From: Symsagittifera roscoffensis | Lineage: Eukaryota > Xenacoelomorpha > Acoela > Convolutidae | Assembly (NCBI RefSeq): GCF_963678635.1 | Contig: NC_087064.1 | Span: 83,071,847 to 83,135,846, forward strand | Direction of reading: 5' to 3' | Length of the DNA stretch: 64,000 nucleotides | Shown here: in pieces, positions 1 through 9,122 of the stretch | How positions within the stretch are numbered: position 1 is the first letter of the stretch | How the letters are laid out: every line of letters starts with the position of its first letter | Position numbers and translations under genes: made by a program | The notes under the pieces: generated by a model | Database searches by the model: none | Told to the model about the DNA's origin: nothing | Seen by the model: only the letters and a program-made list of their open reading frames with translations

Positions 1-1
1 T

Positions 2-232
2 TTGACCTGGAAGGCGCCCAAGACAGATACACAACTGATGAGCTTTTTGGGGTTTGCTAACTATTATCGGGAGTTCGTCAAGGGATACGCCGACAAGATA
101 TACCCCATGCAACAGTTGATGATAAATAAAGGCAAAAAGTTCACTTGGACCGATGAGGCACAAGTTTCATTTGAAAACATTAAACGTAACTTCGCGAGGC
201 ACCAGTCCTCGGCATGCCAACAGAGAAAATGA
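2..232 (+). pseudogene. Ty3-like pol fragment: end of reverse transcriptase
   Basis: The window starts inside a pol gene. The visible residues include SFLGFANYYREFVKGYA followed by KFTWTDEAQVSFENIK, the usual connection between the reverse transcriptase thumb and RNase H in Ty3/gypsy elements. The polymerase active site and gag lie off the left edge. The reading frame is lost at about 195-210: the RNase H that should follow continues in another frame from 214. This is the first of several breaks, so the copy is decayed. The family assignment is strong; the exact clade cannot be told from this piece. Confidence 0.85.
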
Positions 233-1308
233 TGTTTGTGTTAGACACGGATGCATCAGTGGTTGCGATATGAGGCATACTTCACCAAGAGCAATAGTGG
301 AACGGGAGAACGGTTCTCCGTCCAATCTCCTACGGAAGTAAGGTCTTGAGCGATACCGAGATGAAGTATGGCGCACCAAAAGCGGAAATTTTCGCGGTGA
401 TCACTTTCGTGGAAAAGTACAGGGCCTACTTGGGGAGTGCTCCCTTCAAGTTGCGTGTGGATAATCGTGCCCTTGCCTGGCTGAAAACCTATTCGATGGA
501 CCAAAGTTATATTGGTCGTTGGATCGTGCGCCTGGATGGATACCACATGATCATAGAGCACCGTACCCGTAACAAGCATCAGAATGCTGATAGCCTCAGT
601 AAGAAGACAGAATTTTATGAGCGCCTCGAAGAGAAGCAGGCTAACCAAGCGGAGATCAAAGACGGGTTTTCATTCCTAGACAAGGAGACCTACGACAAAC
701 TACCACTCACTAAGTGGCTGGATAAGTCAGGGCACCCTATACCAGGACACCCTGAACTTCCAGTGGAAACGGCCGCTGAGATAAAGGTTTTAGCCAGGGG
801 TGAACCCGTTCCGCTGGATCTGCTAGTCCGATCCAATCTGGTGCAGCAGGAGCTTACCAGGCTGTGTATAAACAGCATAGCTCTGCTAAATAGGACAGTG
901 AATGTGGCGCCGGACGTCATGGGGAAACTTTGTGACTTGCTGGATAGAGAAGTCGACAGACATGATCGTGAGTGGATGGAGACCATGCAGCGATTGACCG
1001 TATCTGAGAAAACGGAGAAGAGGCCGGTGATCATTCGCGGTCGCGATGTGGAACGGGATTGCCGGTCGATAGTGAACCAGCTGGTGACCTCAATGCCGAA
1101 GGGTGTCTTGGCGAGGACTTCGTTCACAGAACGTGGGAAACCGACCCCGGTCCAAGTCAATGAGGAAGTCAGGGTCAAGTCGAAATCCAGCTTCACGAGA
1201 AAAGTACATTTCACAGATGCAAAAGCAGAATACGAGCCGGGCTCAGATTGCTCTTCCGGGGATGAAACAATGTCCGGGGAGTCGGACACCTTCAGGCCCG
1301 TGCAATAA
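214..1308 (+). pseudogene. Ty3-like pol: RNase H domain and tether, with stops
   Basis: This is the RNase H part of pol in frame 1. The acidic residues expected of the family are visible: VLDTDAS near 238-258, KYGAPKAEIFAV near 364, FKLRVDNRALAWL near 450, and NADSLSKK near 583-605. Two in-frame stops lie inside the domain, TGA at 271-273 and TAG at 295-297, so only the part from 346 is open. After about 620 the sequence becomes a charged, unrecognised tether of about 230 residues ending at a TAA at 1306-1308. Established knowledge: this domain degrades the RNA strand during reverse transcription. The stops imply that this copy cannot make the full polyprotein. Confidence 0.85.
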
Positions 1309-1420
1309 GATTTGTCTGGGGAGAGGTTGATGAGACCACCTAGGGACAGAATTTTGTCCGGGGAGTCGGATTCAAAGCGACCAATGGACAGAGTTTTGTC
1401 TGGGAAGTCGAGAAACATCA
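1255..1420 (+). repeat. Degenerate coding repeat with LSGES peptide motif
   Basis: Four imperfect copies of a unit containing tgtcYggggag lie in tandem between RNase H and integrase. Two are the exact 12-mer TGTCCGGGGAGT (1271-1282 and 1355-1366). In frame 1 they read as a repeated peptide of the type MSGESD, ILSGESD and VLSGKSR, separated by RPMDR-like linkers. The same 12-mer recurs at the end of pol (3852-3863) and at the probable LTR start (14,587-14,598). I cannot assign a function. Confidence 0.6.
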
Positions 1421-1769
1421 CAGACAGAGTGGAACGTGATGGTGTGGAGTCATTCGGCTCAAGTGATGACTCGAGGCCGCAGTCCTGAGACAACACATCC
1501 GAGACTACTTCCAAGTCTGATGTATCGGAGGTTGCGATTCATTCCTTGTTGGTGGACTGGAAACAGCGCGGGCTGGACAGGGAAATGCATCAGGATCCGG
1601 ACAGAGACAGGTACACCTCCGATGAGGAGGGCACCGTGGTGGATAATGCTGCTGATGAGCTCGAGCTGATAGCAGTTTCCAAACGCCCAACCAGATTACT
1701 GCCACATGGTACGGTCGTCCGCACCAATCTGGAGCCATCTGTGCAGGAAGCAACGCCTTTGAAGAAGAT
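1309..1769 (+). pseudogene. Ty3-like pol: linker between RNase H and integrase
   Basis: Frame 1 stays readable as a hydrophilic, acidic linker from the stop at 1306-1308 to about 1770, with one more in-frame TGA at 1486-1488. Residues such as DRDRYTSDEEGTVVDNAADE show strong negative charge. Around 1765 the coding frame shifts to frame 3, where the integrase begins. I recognise no domain. It is included because it is clearly continuous with the flanking pol domains and not independent sequence. Confidence 0.6.
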
Positions 1770-2375
1770 ATGGTGCGTCAAGTTGATGAACGATATGCTC
1801 CGGAGATGATGAGTGGGCAATTGAACGTGATAAAGACGTATCTGAAAGCCAGATACCGGCTGTCGGACCTCCTAAGGGCTCAACAAAATGACAGAATGAC
1901 GAGCAATCTGAAAAGATGGATCGAGAATGGAGCACCTGACAAAGGAGATTTGGAAGAAGACAGCTACAAGATCTTGAAGCAGTTCTACTTGAAAGGAAAA
2001 GATTTGTTGTACCTGAACAAAGACGGAATCGTAGCCTGTAAACGTAGAGAGGAGGACAAGGTCCTTTACAAGTACAACTCGATAGTGTTACCACAGTTAT
2101 ACCAGACCGAATTGCTTTTTCGTTCACATGACCAAATGGGCCATCAGGGAGTGGACAAAGTGTATAACAGGATACAGAAACGATTCGAATGGCCTGGCTT
2201 GAAGAAGGCGTGTGAAAAGTGGATCTCTGCGTGCTTGTCGTGCCAACAGGCGAAGGACCCCAGGAAACTAAGGTTCCCTCTGCAGTCAATAGAATCATCG
2301 GGATTCAATGAAGGGGTGCAGATTGATCACCAGAAGATATGCATGACAGCCACGGGCTATAAACAGGTGCTGTAA
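1770..2375 (+). pseudogene. Ty3-like integrase, zinc-binding N-terminal half
   Basis: The ORF opens with ATG at 1770 but is really the middle of pol. It holds an H2C2 zinc module: HDQMGH, then about 30 residues, then CLSCQQAK. It is followed by EGVQIDHQKI, whose Asp fits the first catalytic residue of the retroviral-type integrase core. The frame ends at a TAA (2373-2375) just after GYKQVL. The core continues at once in another frame from 2375, which fits the loss of one base at about 2371. The integrase is therefore split between two frames in this copy. Confidence 0.85.
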
Positions 2376-3871
2376 TGATTGATCATTTTACGAAATATGC
2401 AGAGGCAGCACCCTGCATGACAGCATCAGCGGAAGAAACATGCAATCACTTGATAAATGTGTGGATAGCGAGGCACGGCTGCCTCATCACGTTCCAATCG
2501 GACAATGGCAAAGCATTCGTGGTTGATCTCACGAAGGAGTTAATGAAAAGGTCGCAGGTAGCACAGGCCCACTCGACCACTTATCACCCGCAAACGAATG
2601 GCCTAGTCGAGAGGCAAAATCGCACGCTGGTATCCATGTTGAGAGTTTATTGCTCACGCTACATGGATGACTGGGATAGACGCTTACCGCAAGTGATTGG
2701 TGCTTACAACAGCACAGAGCATTCCACCACGGGAATAAGTCCACTTATGATGCTAACGGGTCAGAAAAAAGCGCTTCCATTGACGTTTTTCTACCCTGAA
2801 TATGAAGGGAAGAGAACAGCACCGCAAACGTACGTGCGGGATGTCATTAGAAGACAGCAGGACCTCAATGACTTATGCAGGAGGAACACGCAACAGGCGC
2901 AACAGGCACAAAAAAGGAGGTTTGATAAAAGGACTGCCGATGCAAAAGCCTACTCAGTTGGCGATTACGTCTGGGTATTTCAGGAAACAGTTCCACCAAA
3001 AGGAACCAAAAAATTATTAAAAAAATGGCGTGGCCCATTTCAAATAACAGAAGTGCACCAAGGAGGTCGGTTTTATCGACTGAGCACAGGAAGAGCAGCT
3101 CATTACGAAAACATCAAACCGCACAATGCCTCATCAGAGGACTGGTGCATCCCAGCGGACATGCAAGAGGGAGACTATTTGATAGTGGATCCTGCTTGTG
3201 AGGTGAATGAAAGAGGTACTCGCGACAAAAACGACGGAAATGAGGATGTGGATGATTGCGATCTACCACTGGACCTAGAGTTGACCGAGCGAGTAGAGGT
3301 GGATGACGAAACTCTACCTTATGCCGAGGACTGGGACTGCTCAGAACAGACTGAAATTGACAAAGGAACACAACTTGATTTTCCTCTTACCATGGAGACA
3401 CGCCAGAGCAAGAAGGGAAGGGAAAAGAAAAAGTACAACCCATATGGCGAGGATTTCGTCATAGACAGGATAGTTTTGAGTGATATGATGGAGTCGCTGG
3501 TGGGACTGGATGAAGTGGCGGTGCCAAGAGAGATCGACTTGGTAAATGGCATGGATCAAGATTGGATCGACGATCGCTCCAAACCAGAAGTGGAGTTCAA
3601 ACCAGAGGTGGAACAGACTCATGAGGAAGAATTAACGAACTTGCGAGTGCTCGAATGGCTCCACGATCTGCCGACGGATCCTAAAGAGACAATCTTGACG
3701 ATTCAAGATGTTGATAAAGACGGCATCAAATACGTCTGCCATGACAATACCGAGTCCAACTGGGTCGCTCCAGATGGCCCTCTACGCGTTCCGCAATCCA
3801 ACCTCGATCTGCTCGACTTTGGGCAATCGACGGGGACGTTGATGGATATTTTGTCCGGGGAGTGGGGGTAG
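2375..3871 (+). CDS. Ty3-like integrase, catalytic core and C-terminal region
   Basis: This 498-residue frame carries the rest of the integrase. FQSDNGKAF (Asp43) and HPQTNGLVERQN (Glu79) have the D-35-E spacing of the DDE core. A GPY/F-type module follows near residue 217 (WRGPFQITEV), then a long acidic tail of about 250 residues ending MDILSGEWG. Known role of the family: joining of element cDNA ends to target DNA in the nucleus. The first Asp and the zinc module are in the preceding frame, so this frame alone is not a complete enzyme. The last codons overlap the fourth-frame macrodomain ORF and include the 12-mer TGTCCGGGGAGT. Confidence 0.85.
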   Translation: MIDHFTKYAEAAPCMTASAEETCNHLINVWIARHGCLITFQSDNGKAFVVDLTKELMKRSQVAQAHSTTYHPQTNGLVERQNRTLVSMLRVYCSRYMDDWDRRLPQVIGAYNSTEHSTTGISPLMMLTGQKKALPLTFFYPEYEGKRTAPQTYVRDVIRRQQDLNDLCRRNTQQAQQAQKRRFDKRTADAKAYSVGDYVWVFQETVPPKGTKKLLKKWRGPFQITEVHQGGRFYRLSTGRAAHYENIKPHNASSEDWCIPADMQEGDYLIVDPACEVNERGTRDKNDGNEDVDDCDLPLDLELTERVEVDDETLPYAEDWDCSEQTEIDKGTQLDFPLTMETRQSKKGREKKKYNPYGEDFVIDRIVLSDMMESLVGLDEVAVPREIDLVNGMDQDWIDDRSKPEVEFKPEVEQTHEEELTNLRVLEWLHDLPTDPKETILTIQDVDKDGIKYVCHDNTESNWVAPDGPLRVPQSNLDLLDFGQSTGTLMDILSGEWG

Positions 3872-4470
3872 GACTCACCCACACCAAAAACCTGATAATT
3901 AAAAAATTAAAATTGGCAAGAGAAACCGGAGAACTGGAAACGGAAGGCGAGAACGCTAAAAAACCACCTTTCGGACGGATGTTTGAATCTTATTTCGACG
4001 TACCGAACCATTATTTAAACAATATCGTCATAACGGACAGCGATTTCATACTCACGGAACGTACATTCGCTATAGCGATAACCGCGGACGTAAGCTTCAA
4101 AACAGCACTAGCGGCTGAATTTAAAAGAGAGTATAAGAATATCGAGTTTTTTTGGAAACAGAGGCCTGGTGTGGGAGGGATGATTGCGCTGCCCCCTGTT
4201 GCATCACAGATACCAGGGAAATATTTGTGTTTCCTGGTTACTAAGGCCACTGATAGGCAACAAGTAGATCCAGAGAGCTTGGTTTTGGCCTTGACTCGAC
4301 TTAGGGATTTTCTGGTTGAGAGAGGTGTGACCTCTCTCTCGTTACCAGTCTATGATCCCAATAGGGGAAAGCTACATCCGAGAGAGTTGTATGCCCTCAT
4401 ACACGTGATATTTTCAGAAACTGACATAGAAGTTTACTTACATAAAAAATACTATCTGAGCATATGCTAG
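3862..4470 (+). CDS. TARG1/Poa1p-like macrodomain ORF downstream of pol
   Basis: The frame is open from 3862, overlapping the end of pol by 10 bases, but that first codon is GTG. The first ATG is at 3979, giving 163 residues. The order of motifs fits a small macrodomain (ADP-ribose binding or hydrolase): a DSDFILTE strand, AITADVSFKTALAAEFK (helix after the usual HxVxxD strand), GMIALPP, the strand YLCFLVTKAT, the helix LTRLRDFLVERGV, SLSLPVYDPNRGKL where families have a glycine-rich loop, and DIEVYLH at the end. The Lys of the VTK strand, catalytic in TARG1-type enzymes, is present. The Gly-rich loop with the catalytic Asp looks replaced (DPNRGKL), so binding is more likely than hydrolysis. 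It could be translated by frameshift from pol. Assignment is from motif order only. Confidence 0.6.
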   Translation: MGVGLTHTKNLIIKKLKLARETGELETEGENAKKPPFGRMFESYFDVPNHYLNNIVITDSDFILTERTFAIAITADVSFKTALAAEFKREYKNIEFFWKQRPGVGGMIALPPVASQIPGKYLCFLVTKATDRQQVDPESLVLALTRLRDFLVERGVTSLSLPVYDPNRGKLHPRELYALIHVIFSETDIEVYLHKKYYLSIC

Positions 4471-4930
4471 GAGTTGCATTTGGCGATAAGTGGTTTTTAT
4501 TAAGTTCACTTTATAGAGATTAGGATTGAGTTAGGTTAGCTACTAGGGATTATGTTTTTAGGTAATAATGTAGATATATGATGTTTATGTGTTATTTTAT
4601 TGTTAGGGTATGCTTTATGTGATGTTTGTGTCCTGAAAGACCTGGAACACTCCAGGTATTGAAGGTGACAGCGCTCATTCGTGTTACCTCGACAAGGTTG
4701 AAGGTGGACGATCCACTTTGGTGCTAAGTTTTAAATCAGTAACGAAGAAAAATTTCAATGGATCGTTTTAAAGAAAAAATTGTGAATGATGTTTTATCCT
4801 GAAAATGGGGCCGCATGAAATGATGGTTTTAGGTCGTGACTTGTTTATTAGATCTTGATTGATCAAATCTTGTTTACTGAATCAAACAAACTCGAAGGAA
4901 CTTCACGATACGAGAATCAACACGTTAGAA
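4471..4930 (+). other. Spacer between macrodomain ORF and coiled-coil ORF
   Basis: About 460 bases, AT-rich compared with the flanking ORFs, with many stops in all frames. A frame is open from 4859 but without an ATG until 4931. There is room here for an internal promoter or a splice acceptor for a subgenomic transcript, but I see no clear signal. Confidence 0.4.
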
Positions 4931-5797
4931 ATGGGTGATACAAATGAATTAATGGAATTCTTCTCAGCGAGTCTAGAAGCGGCTCTAGACGAGATCTATC
5001 AGCAGCTGATTGATTGTGATTTTACGCGAGAAGACCCGGGATTGGCGATGTTTGTGGTCGCACTCCTCATTGCGTTGGGACGAGAGGGTCGAGGGAATCG
5101 CCCCAGGGAAGTGGTGTTGATGCTGGCCTTCGGTGAGTCTGGGACCGCCGAGAGAGGTCGAAACCGATTGATGAGATGGCGCCGAGGAGAAATGTCCGGA
5201 CACGACTTGGCTCGTGAGCCGGGACTAGGCGAGCAGAGGGATCACCGGCTAGGTGAGATGCCCCTACCTGTTCAGCCTGCGCAGCCGCTCATCGGAGCTA
5301 AAAGACTACGTGATGGGCCGGGCCCGTCACACTCAGTAGACTCTCCAACAGCTGCTCCTCCTCTCAAGAGATTGAAGGTGAGCGAGATCGAGATACAGAC
5401 CTCGGAGACGATCGAGACCTTGGAGAAGAAAGAAAGGGATCAGAACGAGCTGTGTGCCAAGCTGCAGGAGTACAGGACAATATCTCGAGAAAGGGACGAA
5501 TATAAGAAGAAGTTTGAAGACCTGCAAATAGCCTACAAGGAAGAGGAAATAAAACATCTGAAGGAACTATACATGGCGAGGGTGAGTCAAGTGTTACCGG
5601 AGGTTCTGGCTAAGATGAACTCCTCGGAAGCATCCAGGGACACACGTCCCAGGACGAGGGCACAGGAGCTGTGCGCACCGAGAGAGCCCGAGGCTCCTCA
5701 ACAGGCATCACCGTCTGCTCCCAACACGAGAAATACGATACCGGACCCCTCGGAACCTATCTCGCTCCTCAGTTCCAGTAGTCGTTCCATCAGGTAG
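4931..5797 (+). CDS. Unrecognised coiled-coil ORF of the LTR element
   Basis: The frame is open from 4859, but the first ATG is at 4931 (MGDTNELMEFF), giving 288 residues. The N-terminal ~60 residues are helical (LEAALDEIYQQLIDCDF, then a hydrophobic helix LAMFVVALLIALG). A basic Arg/Gly-rich stretch follows, then KRLRDGPG and PLKRLKV, which look like nuclear localisation signals. A coiled coil runs from about residue 170 to 235 (ETLEKKERDQNELCAKL through YKEEEIKHLKELYMARV). The C-terminus is Pro/Ser-rich and low in complexity. The layout would suit a nucleic-acid-binding or gag-like structural protein, but no zinc knuckle is seen. It ends 11 bases before the SGNH ORF, so the two may once have been one frame or may be expressed together. 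Confidence 0.55.
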   Translation: MGDTNELMEFFSASLEAALDEIYQQLIDCDFTREDPGLAMFVVALLIALGREGRGNRPREVVLMLAFGESGTAERGRNRLMRWRRGEMSGHDLAREPGLGEQRDHRLGEMPLPVQPAQPLIGAKRLRDGPGPSHSVDSPTAAPPLKRLKVSEIEIQTSETIETLEKKERDQNELCAKLQEYRTISRERDEYKKKFEDLQIAYKEEEIKHLKELYMARVSQVLPEVLAKMNSSEASRDTRPRTRAQELCAPREPEAPQQASPSAPNTRNTIPDPSEPISLLSSSSRSIR

Positions 5798-5808
5798 CCA
5801 GAGCAGCT

Positions 5809-7146
5809 ATGAACGAGATCAATAGGACCACAAGCCGGACGCTGGGTAGGGTCGTCCCTTCCCAACGCTTCGATCCTTCTTCGAGCAGCTCGGAGAGAAC
5901 ACCTCGAACTGTAGTACCACCAGGGACTGCGCATGACAGGACAATTCAGAGATCTCGCGTGGTTGATATTAGAAAGAATCTAACGGTGCGCAACCAGTTC
6001 GTGCAAGTGGCCACGGAGCATCCTCGTGCTTGTTTGAATGGCATGGGCTGGAATCCCGCCATAAGCAACCAGGCAATTCCCTCAGGGAGTCGTCATTTGG
6101 TTATAGGGGACAGTTTAGTGAGAGATCTAAACGAGATCTTTGTCAAGGGGCAGACTACTGTCCTATCTTTTGGAGGCGCTTCCGTAGCTCAAATCGTCAA
6201 AATGATGGAGTTCCAGGGAGAGGATCACCTAGACACGTTGGTGATAATGCTCGGGACCAATGACGTTTCGAGGGCCCCTGTAACCCCAGAGGGCAAGTGG
6301 GAACCCCTACTCGTCTGCCTTCTGAATGAATTGAAGGGGAAGTACAGACCCAGACTTGTGGTTCTATGCACGATACCACAGAACCCGGAGATGGGCACGC
6401 CGGTTGCAGATTTTATGAATGGTAACGTGACCCGGTGGAACGAGATGACTCGCGGTCTGGTAAGGAGCAACCCCAGCGAGCTGCGACTCATGGATCTAGA
6501 AAACATGCTGCGCATGATCGATCACCTCACGCTCACCAGGGACGGCATACACTTCAACACCCAGCAAGGGAGGCGCTGGATATACGACGTGTTCCAGACG
6601 CAGTTGAGAGAAATGGAGCAAGAGTTAAGGACAACCAGCTCACTGGCTCGGACCAGTTCGAATGGAGGAGGTAGAGTGAGGAGTAACGTGCCAGAATCAC
6701 TCGACAATCGCCTCGGGCCCCTGGCAATGGAAACGGGTGCAGCTGCTCCCGTCGCTCCGAGCTCAGATGTGAGAATGAGGTTGGGGACTGCCCCTCTTCC
6801 CAGGACTCAACCGTTGGAGAGCCGACTTGGCAGATCGGTTGATCAGAACCGGATTAGCTCCCAGACCGTGTCTAGGAGGAGTGACACCTCTGCTACAGCA
6901 ACTCCTGCTTCAAAAACAGGACAATCGACGAGCACCGTGCCGACGGAGGGAGTCGAATCAAACAGTGTGCTTCTTTGGAACCGTCCAGATCCCAGCGGTT
7001 GGGGACAATATAAGACAGACATGTCGGCGAAATTGAACATGAACACGTTGACATGTCGGGAGGATGCAAGGAAGATGAGCGGTGGAGAGGGTCCCACGGT
7101 GTCGCGATTGTATCGAATACCGGGTGTGGATTGGCTGGTAGCGTGA
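5809..7146 (+). CDS. SGNH (GDSL) hydrolase ORF in the LTR element
   Basis: A 445-residue ORF from ATG 5809. All four SGNH blocks are visible: VIGDSLVRDL with Ser102, FGGAS at 121-125 (Gly), MLGTND at 148-152 (Asn151), and LTRDGIHFN with Asp245 and His248. LCTIPQN at 187-192 is also typical of this fold. The catalytic residues are all present, so an active esterase or deacetylase is plausible. The ~90 residues before the domain and ~190 after it are Ser/Pro/Arg-rich and probably unstructured. Esterase domains of this superfamily are known in ORF1 of CR1-type LINEs; I do not know of one in a Ty3-like element. It lies 11 bases after the coiled-coil ORF and is followed by a second, decayed SGNH-like ORF. 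Substrate unknown. Confidence 0.8.
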   Translation: MNEINRTTSRTLGRVVPSQRFDPSSSSSERTPRTVVPPGTAHDRTIQRSRVVDIRKNLTVRNQFVQVATEHPRACLNGMGWNPAISNQAIPSGSRHLVIGDSLVRDLNEIFVKGQTTVLSFGGASVAQIVKMMEFQGEDHLDTLVIMLGTNDVSRAPVTPEGKWEPLLVCLLNELKGKYRPRLVVLCTIPQNPEMGTPVADFMNGNVTRWNEMTRGLVRSNPSELRLMDLENMLRMIDHLTLTRDGIHFNTQQGRRWIYDVFQTQLREMEQELRTTSSLARTSSNGGGRVRSNVPESLDNRLGPLAMETGAAAPVAPSSDVRMRLGTAPLPRTQPLESRLGRSVDQNRISSQTVSRRSDTSATATPASKTGQSTSTVPTEGVESNSVLLWNRPDPSGWGQYKTDMSAKLNMNTLTCREDARKMSGGEGPTVSRLYRIPGVDWLVA

Positions 7147-7410
7147 CAGGAACTGTTCAGCTCCTCGACTACGCTCAGGTACGTAGACCTCAATGGATTG
7201 CCGCAGGACAATATCTTTGGAACCTTGAATACCCGATCTCTCACGGACGTCCGTCGGCGAGCCAGAGAGCTGACACCACCTGCTAGGAAGGATAAGTTTC
7301 TGACAGAGAATAAGCCCAACAACAAGCATCACAAGATGTACAGGTAGTTTGCTAAACCACCCGGCCAGGCGCCTGGTGAATATTCGAGAGACTATCCCCG
7401 AGCGACCTCG
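7147..7410 (+). other. Short gap between the two SGNH-like ORFs
   Basis: No open frame worth calling. Fragments of readable coding sequence continue in other frames (for example around 7189-7290), which suggests decayed coding sequence rather than a true intergenic spacer. Confidence 0.35.
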
Positions 7411-8356
7411 GTGGAAGGATATGACAAGAGGTATGCATGGCTGATGGCACCAGTTGGTGACAGCCTGTTTGCCGCCTATGAACCCTTGGATATGAAGGCT
7501 GCCAAATACCTGATAGTGGCCAGTTCGGATTGTCTCTACACGCCCCGTTCTCTCTTTTGGTCTGATGTGATTTTCTTGACGGCTGACGGCGCCTAAGTTG
7601 GACTGGGGAAAATCAGCAGGCATGATGATAAGTGTGCGAAGGGTAGTCAGCATGGAACCGCAAGTGATAGTGGATGCAGGCTCAAATGATCACCTGCAGA
7701 GCAGAGGTTTGTTGTCCCGTCTGACGGATCGATCGATCCCGAGCAATGAGGTCATAGGAGAGGCGATAATGACATTAATCTCGGCCATGGCTGAGGTAGA
7801 GACATCAGTAAAACAACGCTTCACTCAAAATGTGGTGAGGGTTGTCTTTATGTTTTCACCGGGGTACGCCGCATTACCAGAACCCCTTCAGTTTGTGTAC
7901 ACGATGGTCAAAACGATAGCAGAGGGACGATTCACCGTGATAATATCCGCGCCAAACAGAACGGTGGATCCCAACAACTACTACCCATCCCGATCTGAGC
8001 TTCCTGCCATTTGGGCTGACATTTCTAATGCCATACAGGGGTTCAAGGATTGTAGCACAACTCGGTTGGTGCTGGATGAAGTCCTGGGGTTGGAGCTGTC
8101 CAACTTCGCCAGCTTATTGAAATTGAGGCCAGGCGTAGATGACGATCAATTGTTAGTACAACAGGTGGCTGATGATCTCTGGTTCAGACAAATGGATCAT
8201 GCGGAGAATGAGCAGGGGAGGACGGTTAGAAAAAATATGACATCAGCAGAAGAGGATCTCATGGCATTGGCATTGGCATACGTTTGGCATGGTTGTACTT
8301 GTCACCGAGATTGTGTACCTTGGGGGAAGATGTATTCGAGCATGCACCGGCGGTGA
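7411..8356 (+). pseudogene. Second, degenerate SGNH-like domain, frameshifted
   Basis: The first part (7411-7596, frame 1) contains APVGDSLFAAY, a block-I-like GDS motif. A stop at 7594-7596 is followed directly by frame 2 (ATG 7622), which has QVIVDAGSNDHL, a GxND-like block III. Near the end GVDDDQLLVQQVADDL stands where the DxxH block V should be. The Ser and Asn survive, but the His is replaced by Gln, so catalysis is unlikely. The central part, including VVRVVFMFSPGY and FTVIISAPNR, has the strand pattern expected of the fold. The likeliest reading is a tandem duplicate of the neighbouring SGNH domain that lost its active site and then its frame. The assignment rests on weak motifs. Confidence 0.45.
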
Positions 8357-9122
8357 TCAAAGAGATACACGAGTATCTAAAAAACTTGTTTAATGAGAGG
8401 GAGTTAGCCGGGGGCATGATGTTGCAGTTGATGCAGGACGTGAACACGATGTCATTGGACAAGTTCCAAGCTAATATCTTGGCCACGAGGGCACAATATG
8501 AACGATCAGACGCTGTCTTGGGTGGAATGGGAGTGGGATGAACGCCATCCTTCTTGTCAACATGTTACCCGAGGGCATCCAGGAACCTGATTGCGAGCTT
8601 CGTCAAGGATATCCAAAAACTGTCAATCGGCTTGATATTGGCCTTTTATGTGACATTTGGTCACGAGAACTTCGTGAAGGGAGCTGCGAATCTCTTCACC
8701 CAAGCTTTGCAGACCTGAGATTGGATGGGCTCCTCACCCTGATTGCTATGACGTATGGTCGGCTAGGCGATCTGCTCGTGCTGTTGCGATACCCGGAACA
8801 GCTCCAGGGAACGAGTCGTGAATTCAACGCGCAGTTGGAAACCGCCTCGCTCAAAAAAATGAAGGACTGGAGGATCCTCTTGCTCCAATATCTCCTGCAA
8901 CACAACAGGAGCGTCACAGGAGAGGATAAGATGGCGACGGATGCGGGTGAATGTAAACAGTACTGTGGCATGCCCTTGCTGACGGATCTGGCTGTCATGA
9001 TGCGGATCGATCCGCTGGCTCTGATTCACGGACTACGGGAGTTCGTCAGGGTGGTGTATGGATCCGTGATGTCATTTGCGTTCCCCGATGTGCAAATAAA
9101 GGCATACAGCAACTCGGTGTAG
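8284..9122 (+). pseudogene. Unrecognised coding segment, frame-broken
   Basis: Protein-like sequence moves between frames. Frame 1 from 8284 to 8541 is helical (FEHAPAVIKEIHEYLKNLF). Frame 1 continues to look like protein after the TGA at 8539-8541 up to about 8714 (LIASFVKDIQKLSIGLILAF). Frame 3 then takes over to the TAG at 9120-9122 (LDGLLTLIAMTYGRLGDLLVLL, REFVRVVYGSVMSFAFPD). At least two frameshifts and two stops are therefore needed to explain it. The helices are amphipathic or hydrophobic and match no family I know. The context makes it part of the accessory coding region of the LTR element. Confidence 0.5.

Noticed and set aside
690-1514. Minus-strand frame of 274 residues opposite pol
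   Set aside because: Ser/Leu-rich shadow of the tether region of pol; the plus strand has domain evidence on both sides.
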